Part shown: in pieces, positions 55,865-64,000 of the stretch | Position numbering within the stretch: the stretch's first letter is position 1 | How the letters are laid out: each line of letters opens with the position of its first letter | Assembly (NCBI RefSeq): GCF_013337045.2 | Contig: NZ_CP118261.1 | Location: 558,001-622,000 of the forward strand | Direction: 5' to 3' | Length of the DNA: 64,000 nt | Source: Agrobacterium vitis | GTDB taxonomy: Bacteria; Pseudomonadota; Alphaproteobacteria; Rhizobiales; Rhizobiaceae | Translations under genes and position numbers: made by a program | The notes under the pieces: generated by a model | What the model saw: only the letters and a program-made list of their open reading frames with translations | Told to the model about the DNA's origin: nothing | The model's database searches: none

Positions 55865-55950
55865 GCCTTAAAGCGGAATCGATTTAAGGCGAAAATTATG
55901 CAGCGGATATAAAGCGCTACAGCGAACCTTTGTGCGCCATATATGGCGTA
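55865..55950. repeat. Dispersed intergenic repeat (copy 2) with palindromes
   Basis: An inverted pair CTTAAA / TTTAAG (55867-55887) is followed by AAAATTATGCAGCGGATATAA, AGCGCTACAGCG and TTGTGCG, which follow the order and much of the sequence of the repeat at 7380-7427. At its end CGCCATATATGGCG (55935-55948) is a perfect 14-bp palindrome that could be an operator for fecR or part of the repeat. No gene lies in the 329-bp gap 55661-55989. Confidence 0.5.
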
Positions 55951-55989
55951 TGACACTGTAGAGGTCGTAGGATGCGTCCGGAGTAAACT

Positions 55990-56949
55990 ATGTCGGTCAA
56001 GGAATCGAGTGACAGTCAGAAAAGACGAAACCGCGAGGCGGCCGACTGGCTTTTGCGCAACGGTGACCCAAACCAATCGCCGGACGACCGGGCTCTCTTT
56101 GAGACATGGCTGAAGCGCGACCCGGAAAACTGTCGGACCTACAGGGCAGCCGAGTTTCTGATGGGCGACGCCAGCCGCGCGATTCAGTCCGATCCTGCTC
56201 TGGCCAATATCGACATGCGCCCCCGCAACCTGGCCAAGCCGATCATCGCAACACTGTTGGTGGCAGCCCTTGCAACCGGCGCCTTCTTCGCACTCGATGG
56301 GCCGCTGCGCATTCAAGCGGACATGATCGCCGGTACCGACGAAACCCCCGTTCGTACACTGGAGGATGGTTCCATTGTCCAGCTCAATGCCTCCTCGGCA
56401 ATTGCCGTGGATTTTACCGAGGGTCACCGCATCATCCGCCTCCTGCGGGGCCAAGCGTTCTTTCAGGTCGCTCATGCGCCTGAACGACCTTTCACGGTTG
56501 TGGCTGGTGAGACAAAGGTGGTCGCACTCGGCACAGCGTTCGATGTTCGCTACGGCAAAGAGGATACCGAGGTGACAGTCACGGAGAATGCGGTGCAGCT
56601 TGAGCGCGATGGCGCGCACGCAGCCTCTCTGCGGGTGAACGAAGGCGAGCAGGCGGTCTACGATTACGCCAGGAAAACGACAGACGTGACACCAGTCGAC
56701 GGCCTCGTCGCTCTCGCATGGAGGCGCGGACAAATCGCCGTGGACAACGCGCCTCTTTCCTATGTCGTTGAGGAAATGAACCGGCATTTCCGAGGCCGCA
56801 TCGTCATTGCGAGCTCAGCGCTGGCACGTCGTCGTGTCAGCGGCACGATCAAGATTGCGGATACCAAAGACGCGCTTGCCTTCCTTAAAAAGGCGCTTGG
56901 CTTGGACGCCACACGTTTAGGTCCCTTGATCGTTATCCATCAGTCATAA
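55990..56949 (+). CDS. fecR: FecR-type transmembrane sigma regulator
   Basis: 319 residues. The cytoplasmic N-terminal part (about 1-80) has the sigma-binding DUF4880 pattern REAADWLLRNGDPNQSPDD, then FETWLKRDPENCRTYRAAE. One membrane helix follows (PIIATLLVAALATGAFFAL, about 84-102). The periplasmic FecR domain has TLEDGSIVQLNASSAIAVDF, RGQAFFQVAHAPERPFTV and VVALGTAFDVRY. The C-terminus resembles the domain that meets the receptor STN domain (SYVVEEMNRHFRGRIVI, KALGLDA). It should relay ferric-siderophore binding at the receptor to the sigma factor. It is 329 bp from the sigma gene and separated from it by a terminator, so it probably has its own promoter. Confidence 0.93.
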   Translation: MSVKESSDSQKRRNREAADWLLRNGDPNQSPDDRALFETWLKRDPENCRTYRAAEFLMGDASRAIQSDPALANIDMRPRNLAKPIIATLLVAALATGAFFALDGPLRIQADMIAGTDETPVRTLEDGSIVQLNASSAIAVDFTEGHRIIRLLRGQAFFQVAHAPERPFTVVAGETKVVALGTAFDVRYGKEDTEVTVTENAVQLERDGAHAASLRVNEGEQAVYDYARKTTDVTPVDGLVALAWRRGQIAVDNAPLSYVVEEMNRHFRGRIVIASSALARRRVSGTIKIADTKDALAFLKKALGLDATRLGPLIVIHQS

Positions 56950-57064
56950 TATCCGCAGAACTCTGTTCATCACTGCTGTTCATAAACACTCTGGTTGACT
57001 TGCCTCCGCTTTGACATGGGGCCGCGGAACGCCTGTTCCCATTTTCCGGTCAGATGTTGCAAGT

Positions 57065-60000
57065 CTACGAACTCAGTCCGAACCTCGCTTTAAGCCAGAC
57101 GAGAAGGTCATCTAAAAATGTGAACACCACTGGGATGACCAGGAGGCTCAAGAAGGTTGAGGTCAACAACCCGCCAATCACGACAATGCCCATCGGCTGA
57201 CGAAAGCTCGAATCGCCAGCGACGAGGCTGAGCGCTGCTGGTGCCATGCCGCCAGCCATGGCGATTGTGGTCATAATGATCGGACGCGCACGTTTGTGAC
57301 ACGCATCGACAAGGGCATCGTAGCGAGACATGCCTCCTCGGCGTGCCTCAATCGCATACTCCACGAGCAGAATGGAGTTTTTGGAGACGATTCCGATCAA
57401 AAGGAGCAGACCAATCACCGCAGGCATCGAGAAGCTGGTGCCGGTGAGCACAAGCGGCAGCATAGCCCCGCCAAGCGCCAGCGGAATTGCCATCAGGATT
57501 GTGACCGGCTGCAGGAAATCATGGAAGAGGAGAACAAGAACGGCGTAGATGCAGAAGATGCCAACGGCTATCGCTGTCGCAAAACTGTTGAACAACTCAG
57601 TTTGGCGCTTCAATTCGCCCTGTTCGACAAATTTTACGCCTTGTGGCAAGTTTCTATAGCCTGGCAATTGGGCGGCCTCAGCGGTGACTTCGGACAGGCT
57701 CCTGCCATTCAGCTCAATGGTGAGTGTGACATTGCGTGATCGGTCGAGCCGATTGATTTCGCTTGGGCTGGACCCAATTGAAATATCAGCAATTGCCCCA
57801 AGGGCAACATTGCCAGCGCTGCCCTCAACCGGGATAAGAGATATTGCGTCCAGTGACTGGCGATTTGTTGTGTCCAGCATGACCCGGATATTGATCTGAC
57901 GTTCTGGAAGATTAAGCTTGGACAGCGCGGTATCATACGCTCCTGCCGTCGCCACGCGAATAGCCTGAGCAATCGCCTTGGACGTCACGCCCAAGGACGC
58001 GGCTTTCGCCAAATCCGGTTTGATGATGATCTCTGGCGACTGCATGGCAGCAGAGGATGTCACGTTGCCAATGCCTGACAATGTGCGCAGACCCGTCTCG
58101 AGGCTAGCGGCTGCCTTTTCCAAAATTTCGGAATCATCCCCTGACAAGGTGAGCGTGAGCTCCGTGCCATTGCCACCAGTGCCTGTTTCGAGGCGCAGGC
58201 CCGGCACTTTTTCCAAAGCTTTTCGTAAATCGGCTTCGATTTGTGACTGCTTGACATCGCGCTCGCCAATCGGTGTCAGGTTGACAACAATCGTGGCACT
58301 GTTGGTGCTGGATGTTGTGGTGCTGCTTGCACCTCCTCCGGTGGAGGCTGTCCCTGTTGCTTGAAACACCGAGGTAACATGATCAACCTTGGCGATGATC
58401 TCGGACGCCTTTCGAGACGCTTCGTCCGTTGTCTCAATCGTCGATCCCGTCGGCGTCGTGATGGTGACCTTGGTTTGCGCATCATCAGATGCCGGAAAAA
58501 AGCCGGTCGACAAATGGCTCAGAAGCAGAAGCGTGAATGCCAAAAATCCGACAGTCCCCAGCACCGGTATCCAGCGACGCCGGAGCGCCCCTTTTACGAG
58601 CCAGAGATAGGACCGCATCAAACGACCGTCTTCTTTTTCTTCTGTACTGCCTGGCTTTAATATGTAAGCCGCCATCATCGGCGTGACCAATCGCGCGACC
58701 AGAAGAGAAGCAAGAACAGCCACTGAGGCCGTGATGCCGAATTGCTTGAAGATGATGCCAACCACCCCGCCCATGAAGGCGGTCGGCAAAAACACGGCGA
58801 CCAATGTGAAGGTTGTGGCGATAACCGCCAAGCCGATCTCGTTTGCCGCTTCCATGGCAGCATCGAAGGGGCTTTTTCCCATTCTCAGGTGTCGCTCGAT
58901 ATTCTCGATTTCGACGATCGCATCATCGACAAGAATACCGACGACCAGGGACAGCGCCAACAGCGTGATCGTGTTCAGCGTGTAGCCACAAAAATACATG
59001 GCAAGGAATGTCGGTATAATCGACAGCGGCAGAGCGACCGCCGCCAGAAGTGTTGCACGCCAATCGCGCAGGAACATCCAGACCACCAAGACTGCGATGA
59101 CCGCACCCTCGTAGATCATGTCCATGGACGATTCATAATTTTGCTCGGTCGGAACAATGGTGTTGTAGGCTTCCTCGATCGTCACCTGCGGATTGGCCGC
59201 AGCAAAGGCCTTCATTGCTGTACGGACATCATCGGTGACGGCGATATCGGAATAGCCCTTCGACCTTTTAATCTGCGCGGCAATGACGGGTTTGCCATTG
59301 AGATAGGCAAGCGAGGTCAAATCGCTTTGGGAATCGGTTACTGTGCCGAGTTCGTCCAGCCTGACCCAACTGCCCTTTGGCAGTGGGACAGGCATTGCGC
59401 GCAGTTCATCGGCAGTTTCTGCCGCAACCACGGTACGCACAGACTGGCTTTCACCGCCAATTCGTCCTTTGCCGCCAGACAGATAGGTTTGCACGGCTTC
59501 AAGCTGGGTGTTCACGTCATTGGCGGTCAATCCCAGGCTGTCGAGCATGTTAGAGTTGAGTTCTACCCTGATCTCCCGATCGATGCCGCCCAAACGGCCA
59601 ACTTCACCCACGCCTTTGACAGCCATCAGTGCTTTTGACATGTCGTTATCGATAAACCACGACAGTTCTGCATCGTCCAGTTTGTCGGAATGCACCACGA
59701 AGGTAATCAGCGGAGAAGAATTCAACGATTGCTTTGAGACCGTTGGATCATCCATATCTTGTGGCAGGTCGCTTTTTGCTTGATCGACAGCGCTTTTGAC
59801 CTCGTCCAATGCGGCTTGCGTGTCTTTCCCAACCTCAAAAGCGACTGAAATGCTTACTGAGCCGTCCGTGATCGTCGTGGTCACTGAATCCAGCTTGCTC
59901 AGGCCGGTCAGTTTGTCCTCGATCTTCCGGGCGACTTCCGTTTCAAGCTGGGCTGCTGCCGCCCCGTCCAGCGTCGCGCTGATATTGATGGTTGGAAGAT

Positions 60001-60121
60001 CCATATCCGGGAAGTTTTGGATGTCGAGACGATTGAACGCCCAAAGGCCGCAGGCCGTCAACAATGCAAAAAGCAGCAACGGCGGGACGGGGTTGCGAAT
60101 AGACCAAGAGGAGAAATTCAC
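57065..60121 (-). CDS. RND-family efflux pump, inner-membrane subunit
   Basis: 1018 residues with the AcrB/MexB-type plan: an N-terminal helix, a porter domain, six membrane helices, and the repeat of both. The proton relay appears as VGILVDDAIVEIENIERH. The DNPP-type first helix is NFSSWSIRNPVPPLLLFALL. An unusual low-complexity insert (GTASTGGGASSTTTSSTNS) lies in the second porter domain. It starts with GTG, overlapping the adaptor stop (GTGA). The substrate is unknown; possible roles are drug export or, because of its position, siderophore recycling. No outer-membrane channel gene is next to it. It is convergent with fecR. Confidence 0.93.
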   Translation of the reverse strand: MNFSSWSIRNPVPPLLLFALLTACGLWAFNRLDIQNFPDMDLPTINISATLDGAAAAQLETEVARKIEDKLTGLSKLDSVTTTITDGSVSISVAFEVGKDTQAALDEVKSAVDQAKSDLPQDMDDPTVSKQSLNSSPLITFVVHSDKLDDAELSWFIDNDMSKALMAVKGVGEVGRLGGIDREIRVELNSNMLDSLGLTANDVNTQLEAVQTYLSGGKGRIGGESQSVRTVVAAETADELRAMPVPLPKGSWVRLDELGTVTDSQSDLTSLAYLNGKPVIAAQIKRSKGYSDIAVTDDVRTAMKAFAAANPQVTIEEAYNTIVPTEQNYESSMDMIYEGAVIAVLVVWMFLRDWRATLLAAVALPLSIIPTFLAMYFCGYTLNTITLLALSLVVGILVDDAIVEIENIERHLRMGKSPFDAAMEAANEIGLAVIATTFTLVAVFLPTAFMGGVVGIIFKQFGITASVAVLASLLVARLVTPMMAAYILKPGSTEEKEDGRLMRSYLWLVKGALRRRWIPVLGTVGFLAFTLLLLSHLSTGFFPASDDAQTKVTITTPTGSTIETTDEASRKASEIIAKVDHVTSVFQATGTASTGGGASSTTTSSTNSATIVVNLTPIGERDVKQSQIEADLRKALEKVPGLRLETGTGGNGTELTLTLSGDDSEILEKAAASLETGLRTLSGIGNVTSSAAMQSPEIIIKPDLAKAASLGVTSKAIAQAIRVATAGAYDTALSKLNLPERQINIRVMLDTTNRQSLDAISLIPVEGSAGNVALGAIADISIGSSPSEINRLDRSRNVTLTIELNGRSLSEVTAEAAQLPGYRNLPQGVKFVEQGELKRQTELFNSFATAIAVGIFCIYAVLVLLFHDFLQPVTILMAIPLALGGAMLPLVLTGTSFSMPAVIGLLLLIGIVSKNSILLVEYAIEARRGGMSRYDALVDACHKRARPIIMTTIAMAGGMAPAALSLVAGDSSFRQPMGIVVIGGLLTSTFLSLLVIPVVFTFLDDLLVWLKARFGLSS

Positions 60122-61248
60122 TTCGATTCCTCCTTCGTCACGGCATCATTGTTGTCTACAACGTGGACAATAGAGCCGTCTGCCAGGAATACACCGCCTG
60201 ACGCCACAACGTCTTCGGTCTTCTCAATTCCTGAAGTTATTTCGACGCGATCATCCTGCCGCCGTCCAAGCTTTACCCGCTTGCGTGTCACCGTTTTTTT
60301 GTCTGCCGAGTTCAAAACGAACACATATGAGAAGCCGTCCTTGAGAATGACGGCCGCGGCGGGCACGGTGAGCGCATCCATGTGGTTGAATTCAAAGTAA
60401 CCGCTGGCCAGAACGCCGATTTTTGGTGCTTCAATCCCTTGAGTGGGTTGCAGCGTCACATAGACGATCACGCGACCATTGTCGGTTGACATCGAAGGTG
60501 CCACCATCCTGACCTCACCGTGCGCATCGCCACGCGGCGTTGGGATGACGGCTTTTGTTCCGACCTTGACATCAGCCAGCCGATTAAATGGCAATTCTGC
60601 CTTCCATTCGATACGATTTTGCCGGATCAGCTTGAACAACTCGCCACCGGCGGTGACGACATCTCCAAGAGATGCGGAGCGTTCGGATATAACCCCGTCG
60701 TCCACTGCGTAAACCTTGGTCCTGTCCAAGGTGAGTTGGGACGATGCCAACGCAGCCCGCGCCGAAAAGAGGGAGGCTTTGGCTTTACGCTCGGTAATCA
60801 GATATTCTTTTATTTGTTGGCTTGATAATGCGCCAGAACTCGTCAATCCTCGGGCGCGGTCACCATTCGCTATTGCTTGATCAAGATCGGCTTCCGCTTT
60901 TTCAACATTCGCCTGTTGTTGCTCCAGGTCAGCTTGGGCAGATTCCGGCGCAAACTGCACCAGCAAATCGCCCTTTTTCACGTATGAACCAACATCTGCT
61001 TTAACATCGGTGACCTTCATACCGCTGGTTTCTGCTGCGATTGTCGCTTCATGCCAGGCGGCAAGACGACCACTTGCGGGGATAATCACGGGCCAAAGCA
61101 AAACCTCCGGCTTGACCAAGCTCACGCTCAGTGCGGCTGCTTGATCCGTCTTTTGTTCACTATCCTGGCTTCGGGCAGCGAAGGTGACCATGACAAAGGA
61201 CCCCATGGCGAGGATCGCCGCGAGAGAGCGGATAGAAAATTTGCTCAT
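60118..61248 (-). CDS. RND efflux periplasmic adaptor (membrane fusion protein)
   Basis: 376 residues from the internal ATG at 61248 (GGGAA seven bases upstream), giving a signal peptide MSKFSIRSLAAILAMGSFVM and cleavage near ARS. A longer frame lacks these. The split lipoyl domain (WHEATIAAETSGMKVTDVKADVGSYVKKGDLLVQF), a coiled-coil hairpin (LEQQQANVEKAEADLDQAI, AKASLFSARAALASSQLTL) and a beta-barrel (VVTAGGELFKLI) follow in family order. It joins the RND pump to an outer-membrane channel. Coupled to the pump gene by overlap. Confidence 0.92.
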   Translation of the reverse strand: MSKFSIRSLAAILAMGSFVMVTFAARSQDSEQKTDQAAALSVSLVKPEVLLWPVIIPASGRLAAWHEATIAAETSGMKVTDVKADVGSYVKKGDLLVQFAPESAQADLEQQQANVEKAEADLDQAIANGDRARGLTSSGALSSQQIKEYLITERKAKASLFSARAALASSQLTLDRTKVYAVDDGVISERSASLGDVVTAGGELFKLIRQNRIEWKAELPFNRLADVKVGTKAVIPTPRGDAHGEVRMVAPSMSTDNGRVIVYVTLQPTQGIEAPKIGVLASGYFEFNHMDALTVPAAAVILKDGFSYVFVLNSADKKTVTRKRVKLGRRQDDRVEITSGIEKTEDVVASGGVFLADGSIVHVVDNNDAVTKEESK

Positions 61249-61604
61249 CAATAAATTCCCATTGCAGAGGTCGGCGTACCCACAAGGGCGATGCATTCGC
61301 CTCCCGGAGACGTGCGGGGTGCGACCCAAGAGCGGACGATGTCGCGCTTGATTTCAATGAAGGTGATAGCAGGAGGGCACGCATCGCTATGTGGTGCGTT
61401 CACTCGAAAGCACGCCGTATTAACGTCGATAGCAGTCGCCCAAAAATCAGGCGTTATCGCAATATCAGAATCCACAATAGCGTCGTCACTCAACTGCTTG
61501 TCCGAAAGACTTTCGCGTCCCTTCAAACTTAGCAATGCCGTGGTGGCGAAGATCGATATGGACTTGATAATGGTACTCCGCTTGAATTGGTGGTGCCCTA
61601 GCAT
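61248..61604 (-). CDS. Small hypothetical protein coupled to the RND adaptor
   Basis: 118 residues, no family recognised. Support is positional: its TGA shares a base with the adaptor start (TGATG), a classic coupling arrangement. The N-terminal part KSISIFATTALLSL could be a weak export signal. A plus-strand frame covers nearly the same bases (61291-61644), so coding is not certain. Confidence 0.3.
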   Translation of the reverse strand: MLGHHQFKRSTIIKSISIFATTALLSLKGRESLSDKQLSDDAIVDSDIAITPDFWATAIDVNTACFRVNAPHSDACPPAITFIEIKRDIVRSWVAPRTSPGGECIALVGTPTSAMGIY

Positions 61605-62177
61605 TCGGGCGCACTATAAGCATCTTCGTGTTAATGTCAGTTAAGAATATGTAAAAATATGTAAAGATGCCCGATCTGGTGTCTGCACACCTAGTAATGT
61701 AGCTGTGTTGCTCCTGTTGCCCAGTTGCCAGGTTTAGCAGTGATGGTACCTATGCCAGGAGTATCATCTCCCGGCCTTCTGGAAATATGCGTTTGCGAGA
61801 TCGTTGCAGTCATTATTCCATCGCTCTATCAGGCAGCCAACCTTAAAATTCCTCGGTCTTCATAAACTCTAGCTGTACCGAAAACCGTCTGCGATCACGC
61901 GACTGCATGTCGCCACAAATATGGCGCCATTCGCCCAAGGCGTCGGTCTGAACTTCCCGCCTGTCTGCTGGAGGTTTCCAACCCCGCAACGGTGCCACAG
62001 CGGCATACGATCCCAAAGTTTCCATTGGTAGTCCGCGTGATGATCGCTCGGTGCAAAAGGCCATCGCCGAAGCTGTTTTTCATCTCGAGAACGCAAAATA
62101 CAGAAATTGGAGCAAATGAGTTGGAACACTCAACGCTAGATCGTTGTTAGGTCAATACGACAATCATGGAGGTTCCA
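61605..62177. other. Intergenic region without a supported gene
   Basis: About 570 bp. Short minus-strand frames at 61843-62129 overlap one another and show no family signal; one contains PPADRREVQTDALGEWRHIC, which may be a relic of a hypothetical protein. The RND operon promoter should lie at the left side, and the DUF4142 gene promoter at the right. Confidence 0.4.
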
Positions 62178-62705
62178 ATGAAACATCTGGCTATAGCGTC
62201 GCTTGCTCTCATCCTTGCGGGACCCGCCCTGGCACAATCTGCAGCCGAGACGTCCGGCGTCAATTCCCTGATCGGCGTTGCCCCGAAGACAGAAGATTTC
62301 GTGAAGGAGGCAGCCACCAGCGACATGTTTGAGATCGCCTCAAGCAAGCTTGCAATCGAGCGCGGTGATGCCTCGACAAAGGCATTTGCGCAGAAGATGC
62401 TGTCCGATCACCAGAAAACCACTGACGAACTGAAGGCATTGATCGCCAGCGGAAAGGTCAAAGCCCCACTTCCTCAGGCGATGACATCAAGCCAGCAGAC
62501 CATGCTCGACAAGCTGAATGGCTTACAAGGTGAAGACTTCAACAAGCAGTACCACGCCGATCAGGAATCCGTCCATGAAGATGCGGTCGATCTTTTCAAG
62601 CGTTACGGTGAGGAAGGCGATAATGCCGATCTCAAGACCTGGGCCGCGACAACACGACCGGCACTGGACCATCATCTCATGATGGTGAAGGATCTCAACA
62701 CGTAA
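62178..62705 (+). CDS. DUF4142 periplasmic protein
   Basis: 175 residues from the ATG at 62178, which follows GGAGG by five bases. A signal peptide (KHLAIASLALILAGPALAQ) leads to a mature helical domain of the DUF4142 (ferritin-like) type: EAATSDMFEIASSKLAIER, KAFAQKMLSDHQKTTDEL, and a C-terminal TRPALDHHLMMVKDL. Function in this family is unknown; members are common in rhizobia and often stress-linked. Confidence 0.88.
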   Translation: MKHLAIASLALILAGPALAQSAAETSGVNSLIGVAPKTEDFVKEAATSDMFEIASSKLAIERGDASTKAFAQKMLSDHQKTTDELKALIASGKVKAPLPQAMTSSQQTMLDKLNGLQGEDFNKQYHADQESVHEDAVDLFKRYGEEGDNADLKTWAATTRPALDHHLMMVKDLNT

Positions 62706-62816
62706 GCGGTTTGACATGAACGCTGGCACGGCTGGCCGATGAAGAGGCCAGAGCGCTGATGCTTATCAGATCTGGGACCAGTGAAAATCCCGGCCAGCCA
62801 AATCAGGAGTGGTAAG

Positions 62817-63044
62817 ATGCAGACTAAAGATCAGAAATCGAAAGTCGAGCAGGATGCGCGCGGCCAATCCGAAAGCAACCATGCGGGTGGCTCGAACGAT
62901 GGAGTTAGCAGCGCAAAACCACGCGTCATTACCCATTCGGATGATGCCACCGTGAACAGCAAGCCCCCTGGTCGCAAGCAAGCCAAGGACTGGGATATCA
63001 ATTACGATGATCGCGACATGAACGACGGCGAGTTTCGAGGGTAA
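62817..63044 (+). CDS. Small hydrophilic hypothetical protein
   Basis: 75 residues from the ATG at 62817, with AGGAG seven bases upstream. It is highly charged and low in hydrophobic residues (KDQKSKVEQDARGQSESNHA, DWDINYDDRDMNDGEF), so probably disordered. No family recognised. It lies 111 bp after the DUF4142 gene in the same direction. Confidence 0.5.
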   Translation: MQTKDQKSKVEQDARGQSESNHAGGSNDGVSSAKPRVITHSDDATVNSKPPGRKQAKDWDINYDDRDMNDGEFRG

Positions 63045-63283
63045 CGCACCCCCCTGGTCCGCAAGGCGCAAAATTCTGGAACGGCGGTAAAACGCGATGC
63101 TATGCGCTACCGCCTGTCTTTCTGCGTGGCCATGATTGATCTCGCCATTGGCCGTTCAACCGTCCGATCAATAACCGCTGGCCAGTCTACATTATCGGGT
63201 TTTTGCTCTCATTTTGGCTGTCACCATTCGGATTTGCGCCGACTGGACCACCGCGATCCACTAATCATTCGAGGAGATATTTT

Positions 63284-64000
63284 ATGAAAGCACTGTGCTG
63301 GCATGGCAAGGGCGACATCCGCTGCGACAGCGTTCCAGATCCACAAATTGAAGACGGCCGTGACGTCATCATCAAGATGACCGCATGTGCAATTTGCGGC
63401 TCAGATCTGCATCTCATGGACGGCTACATTCCCTTTATGGAAAAGGGTGATATTCTTGGCCACGAGTTCATGGGCGAGGTCGTTGAAGTCGGTCGCGACA
63501 ACAAGAAACTGAAGGTCGGCGACAGGGTCGTCGTACCCTTCACTATCTGTTGTGGTGAATGCCAGCAGTGTCTTAAAGGCAACTGGTCTGTCTGCGAACG
63601 CACCAACCGCACTGCCGATAACGCAACCAAGGCATTCGGTTATCCGACCGCCGGTCTGTTCGGCTACTCGCACCTGACTGGCGCCTATGCCGGCGGTCAG
63701 GCTGAGTATGTTCGCGTTCCCTACGCCGATGTTTCCCCAATCGTCATTCCCAATGGGATGACCGATGAACAGGCACTGTTTCTGGGCGACATTTTCCCAA
63801 CCGGGTGGATGGCCGCAGCCAACTGTGAGATCGAACCGACGGATATCGTCGCCATCTGGGGCTGTGGCCCGGTTGGCCAGTTTTGTATCAAAAGTGCGTT
63901 TATGCAGGGGGCGGCACGCGTTATCGCGATCGATAACGTTCCTGAGCGTCTGGCGCTGGCGCAGCAAGCCGGAGCAGAGATCATCAATTTCGACGATGAG
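63284..64000 (+). CDS. Zinc-dependent alcohol dehydrogenase, N-terminal part (runs off window end)
   Basis: Read directly from the ATG at 63284, which has GAGGAG seven bases before it; the frame is open to the last base (239 residues). It is a medium-chain zinc dehydrogenase: [13 protein letters not shown], the catalytic zinc site [13 protein letters not shown] with GHEFMGEV, the structural zinc cysteines in [16 protein letters not shown], and the NAD-binding [12 protein letters not shown]. The pattern with a long central loop ([25 protein letters not shown]) is that of glutathione-independent formaldehyde/threonine-like dehydrogenases. The substrate is not established. Confidence 0.92.
   Translation, partial: MKALCWHGKGDIRCDSVPDPQIEDGRDVIIKMTACAICGSDLHLMDGYIPFMEKGDILGHEFMGEVVEVGRDNKKLKVGDRVVVPFTICCGECQQCLKGNWSVCERTNRTADNATKAFGYPTAGLFGYSHLTGAYAGGQAEYVRVPYADVSPIVIPNGMTDEQALFLGDIFPTGWMAAANCEIEPTDIVAIWGCGPVGQFCIKSAFMQGAARVIAIDNVPERLALAQQAGAEIINFDDE

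Noticed and set aside
61843..62129. Overlapping short minus-strand frames
   Set aside because: Three different frames over the same bases, none with a ribosome site or family motif.

Overview
The window reads as chromosomal or large-replicon DNA of an alphaproteobacterium of the order Hyphomicrobiales (Rhizobiaceae or Brucellaceae). This rests on a rhizobial-type iron-responsive box (TGA-N9-TCA), a free-standing luciferase-like monooxygenase of the MupA/Atu3671 family, a dispersed intergenic repeat of Brucella/Ochrobactrum style, and a GC-rich coding bias. I cannot name the species. No rRNA, tRNA or CRISPR array was seen.

About 46 kb (8.5-57.0 kb) is one siderophore island. A shared control region (24.49-24.81 kb) drives two divergent operons. 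The leftward operon is a fatty acyl-AMP ligase fused to an acyl carrier protein, a PKS (KS-AT-degenerate KR-ACP), a flavin monooxygenase, an NRPS (C-A-T-C-A-T) and a MATE exporter. The rightward operon is an NRPS with a terminal reductase (docking-C-A-T-Red), a methyltransferase, a class III aminotransferase, an MbtH protein, two small proteins (the second with a possible haem-binding HxxxC motif), a second PKS, an NRPS (C-A-T-C-A-T-E), a small C-T protein, a type II thioesterase and an FhuF-type ferric-siderophore reductase. It ends at a hairpin terminator. A TonB receptor with an N-terminal signalling domain, a FecB/C/D/E-type ABC importer, an ECF sigma factor and a FecR regulator follow. 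The content matches what I recall of the fabrubactin (fbn) locus of Agrobacterium fabrum C58, whose products carry the catechol-quinolinium Dmaq group also known from anachelins and are proposed to undergo a Favorskii-like rearrangement by FbnE. The likely chain order is acyl ligase, PKS1, NRPS1, PKS2, NRPS3, C-T protein, then the reductase NRPS; the aldehyde released would be aminated and N-methylated.

The left flank (1-8.5 kb) holds a partial ROK regulator, an isoaspartyl peptidase, a GlsB-type small membrane protein (minus strand), a soluble chemotaxis receptor with three 90-residue repeats, a scar made of a histidine ammonia-lyase fragment fused to IS6-type transposase debris plus a second IS6 fragment with its terminal repeat, an unrecognised alpha/beta-hydrolase-like protein, and two diverged Rrf2 regulators.

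The right flank (57-64 kb) holds an RND efflux pair on the minus strand with a small coupled ORF, a DUF4142 periplasmic protein, a small hydrophilic protein and the start of a zinc alcohol dehydrogenase cut by the window end.
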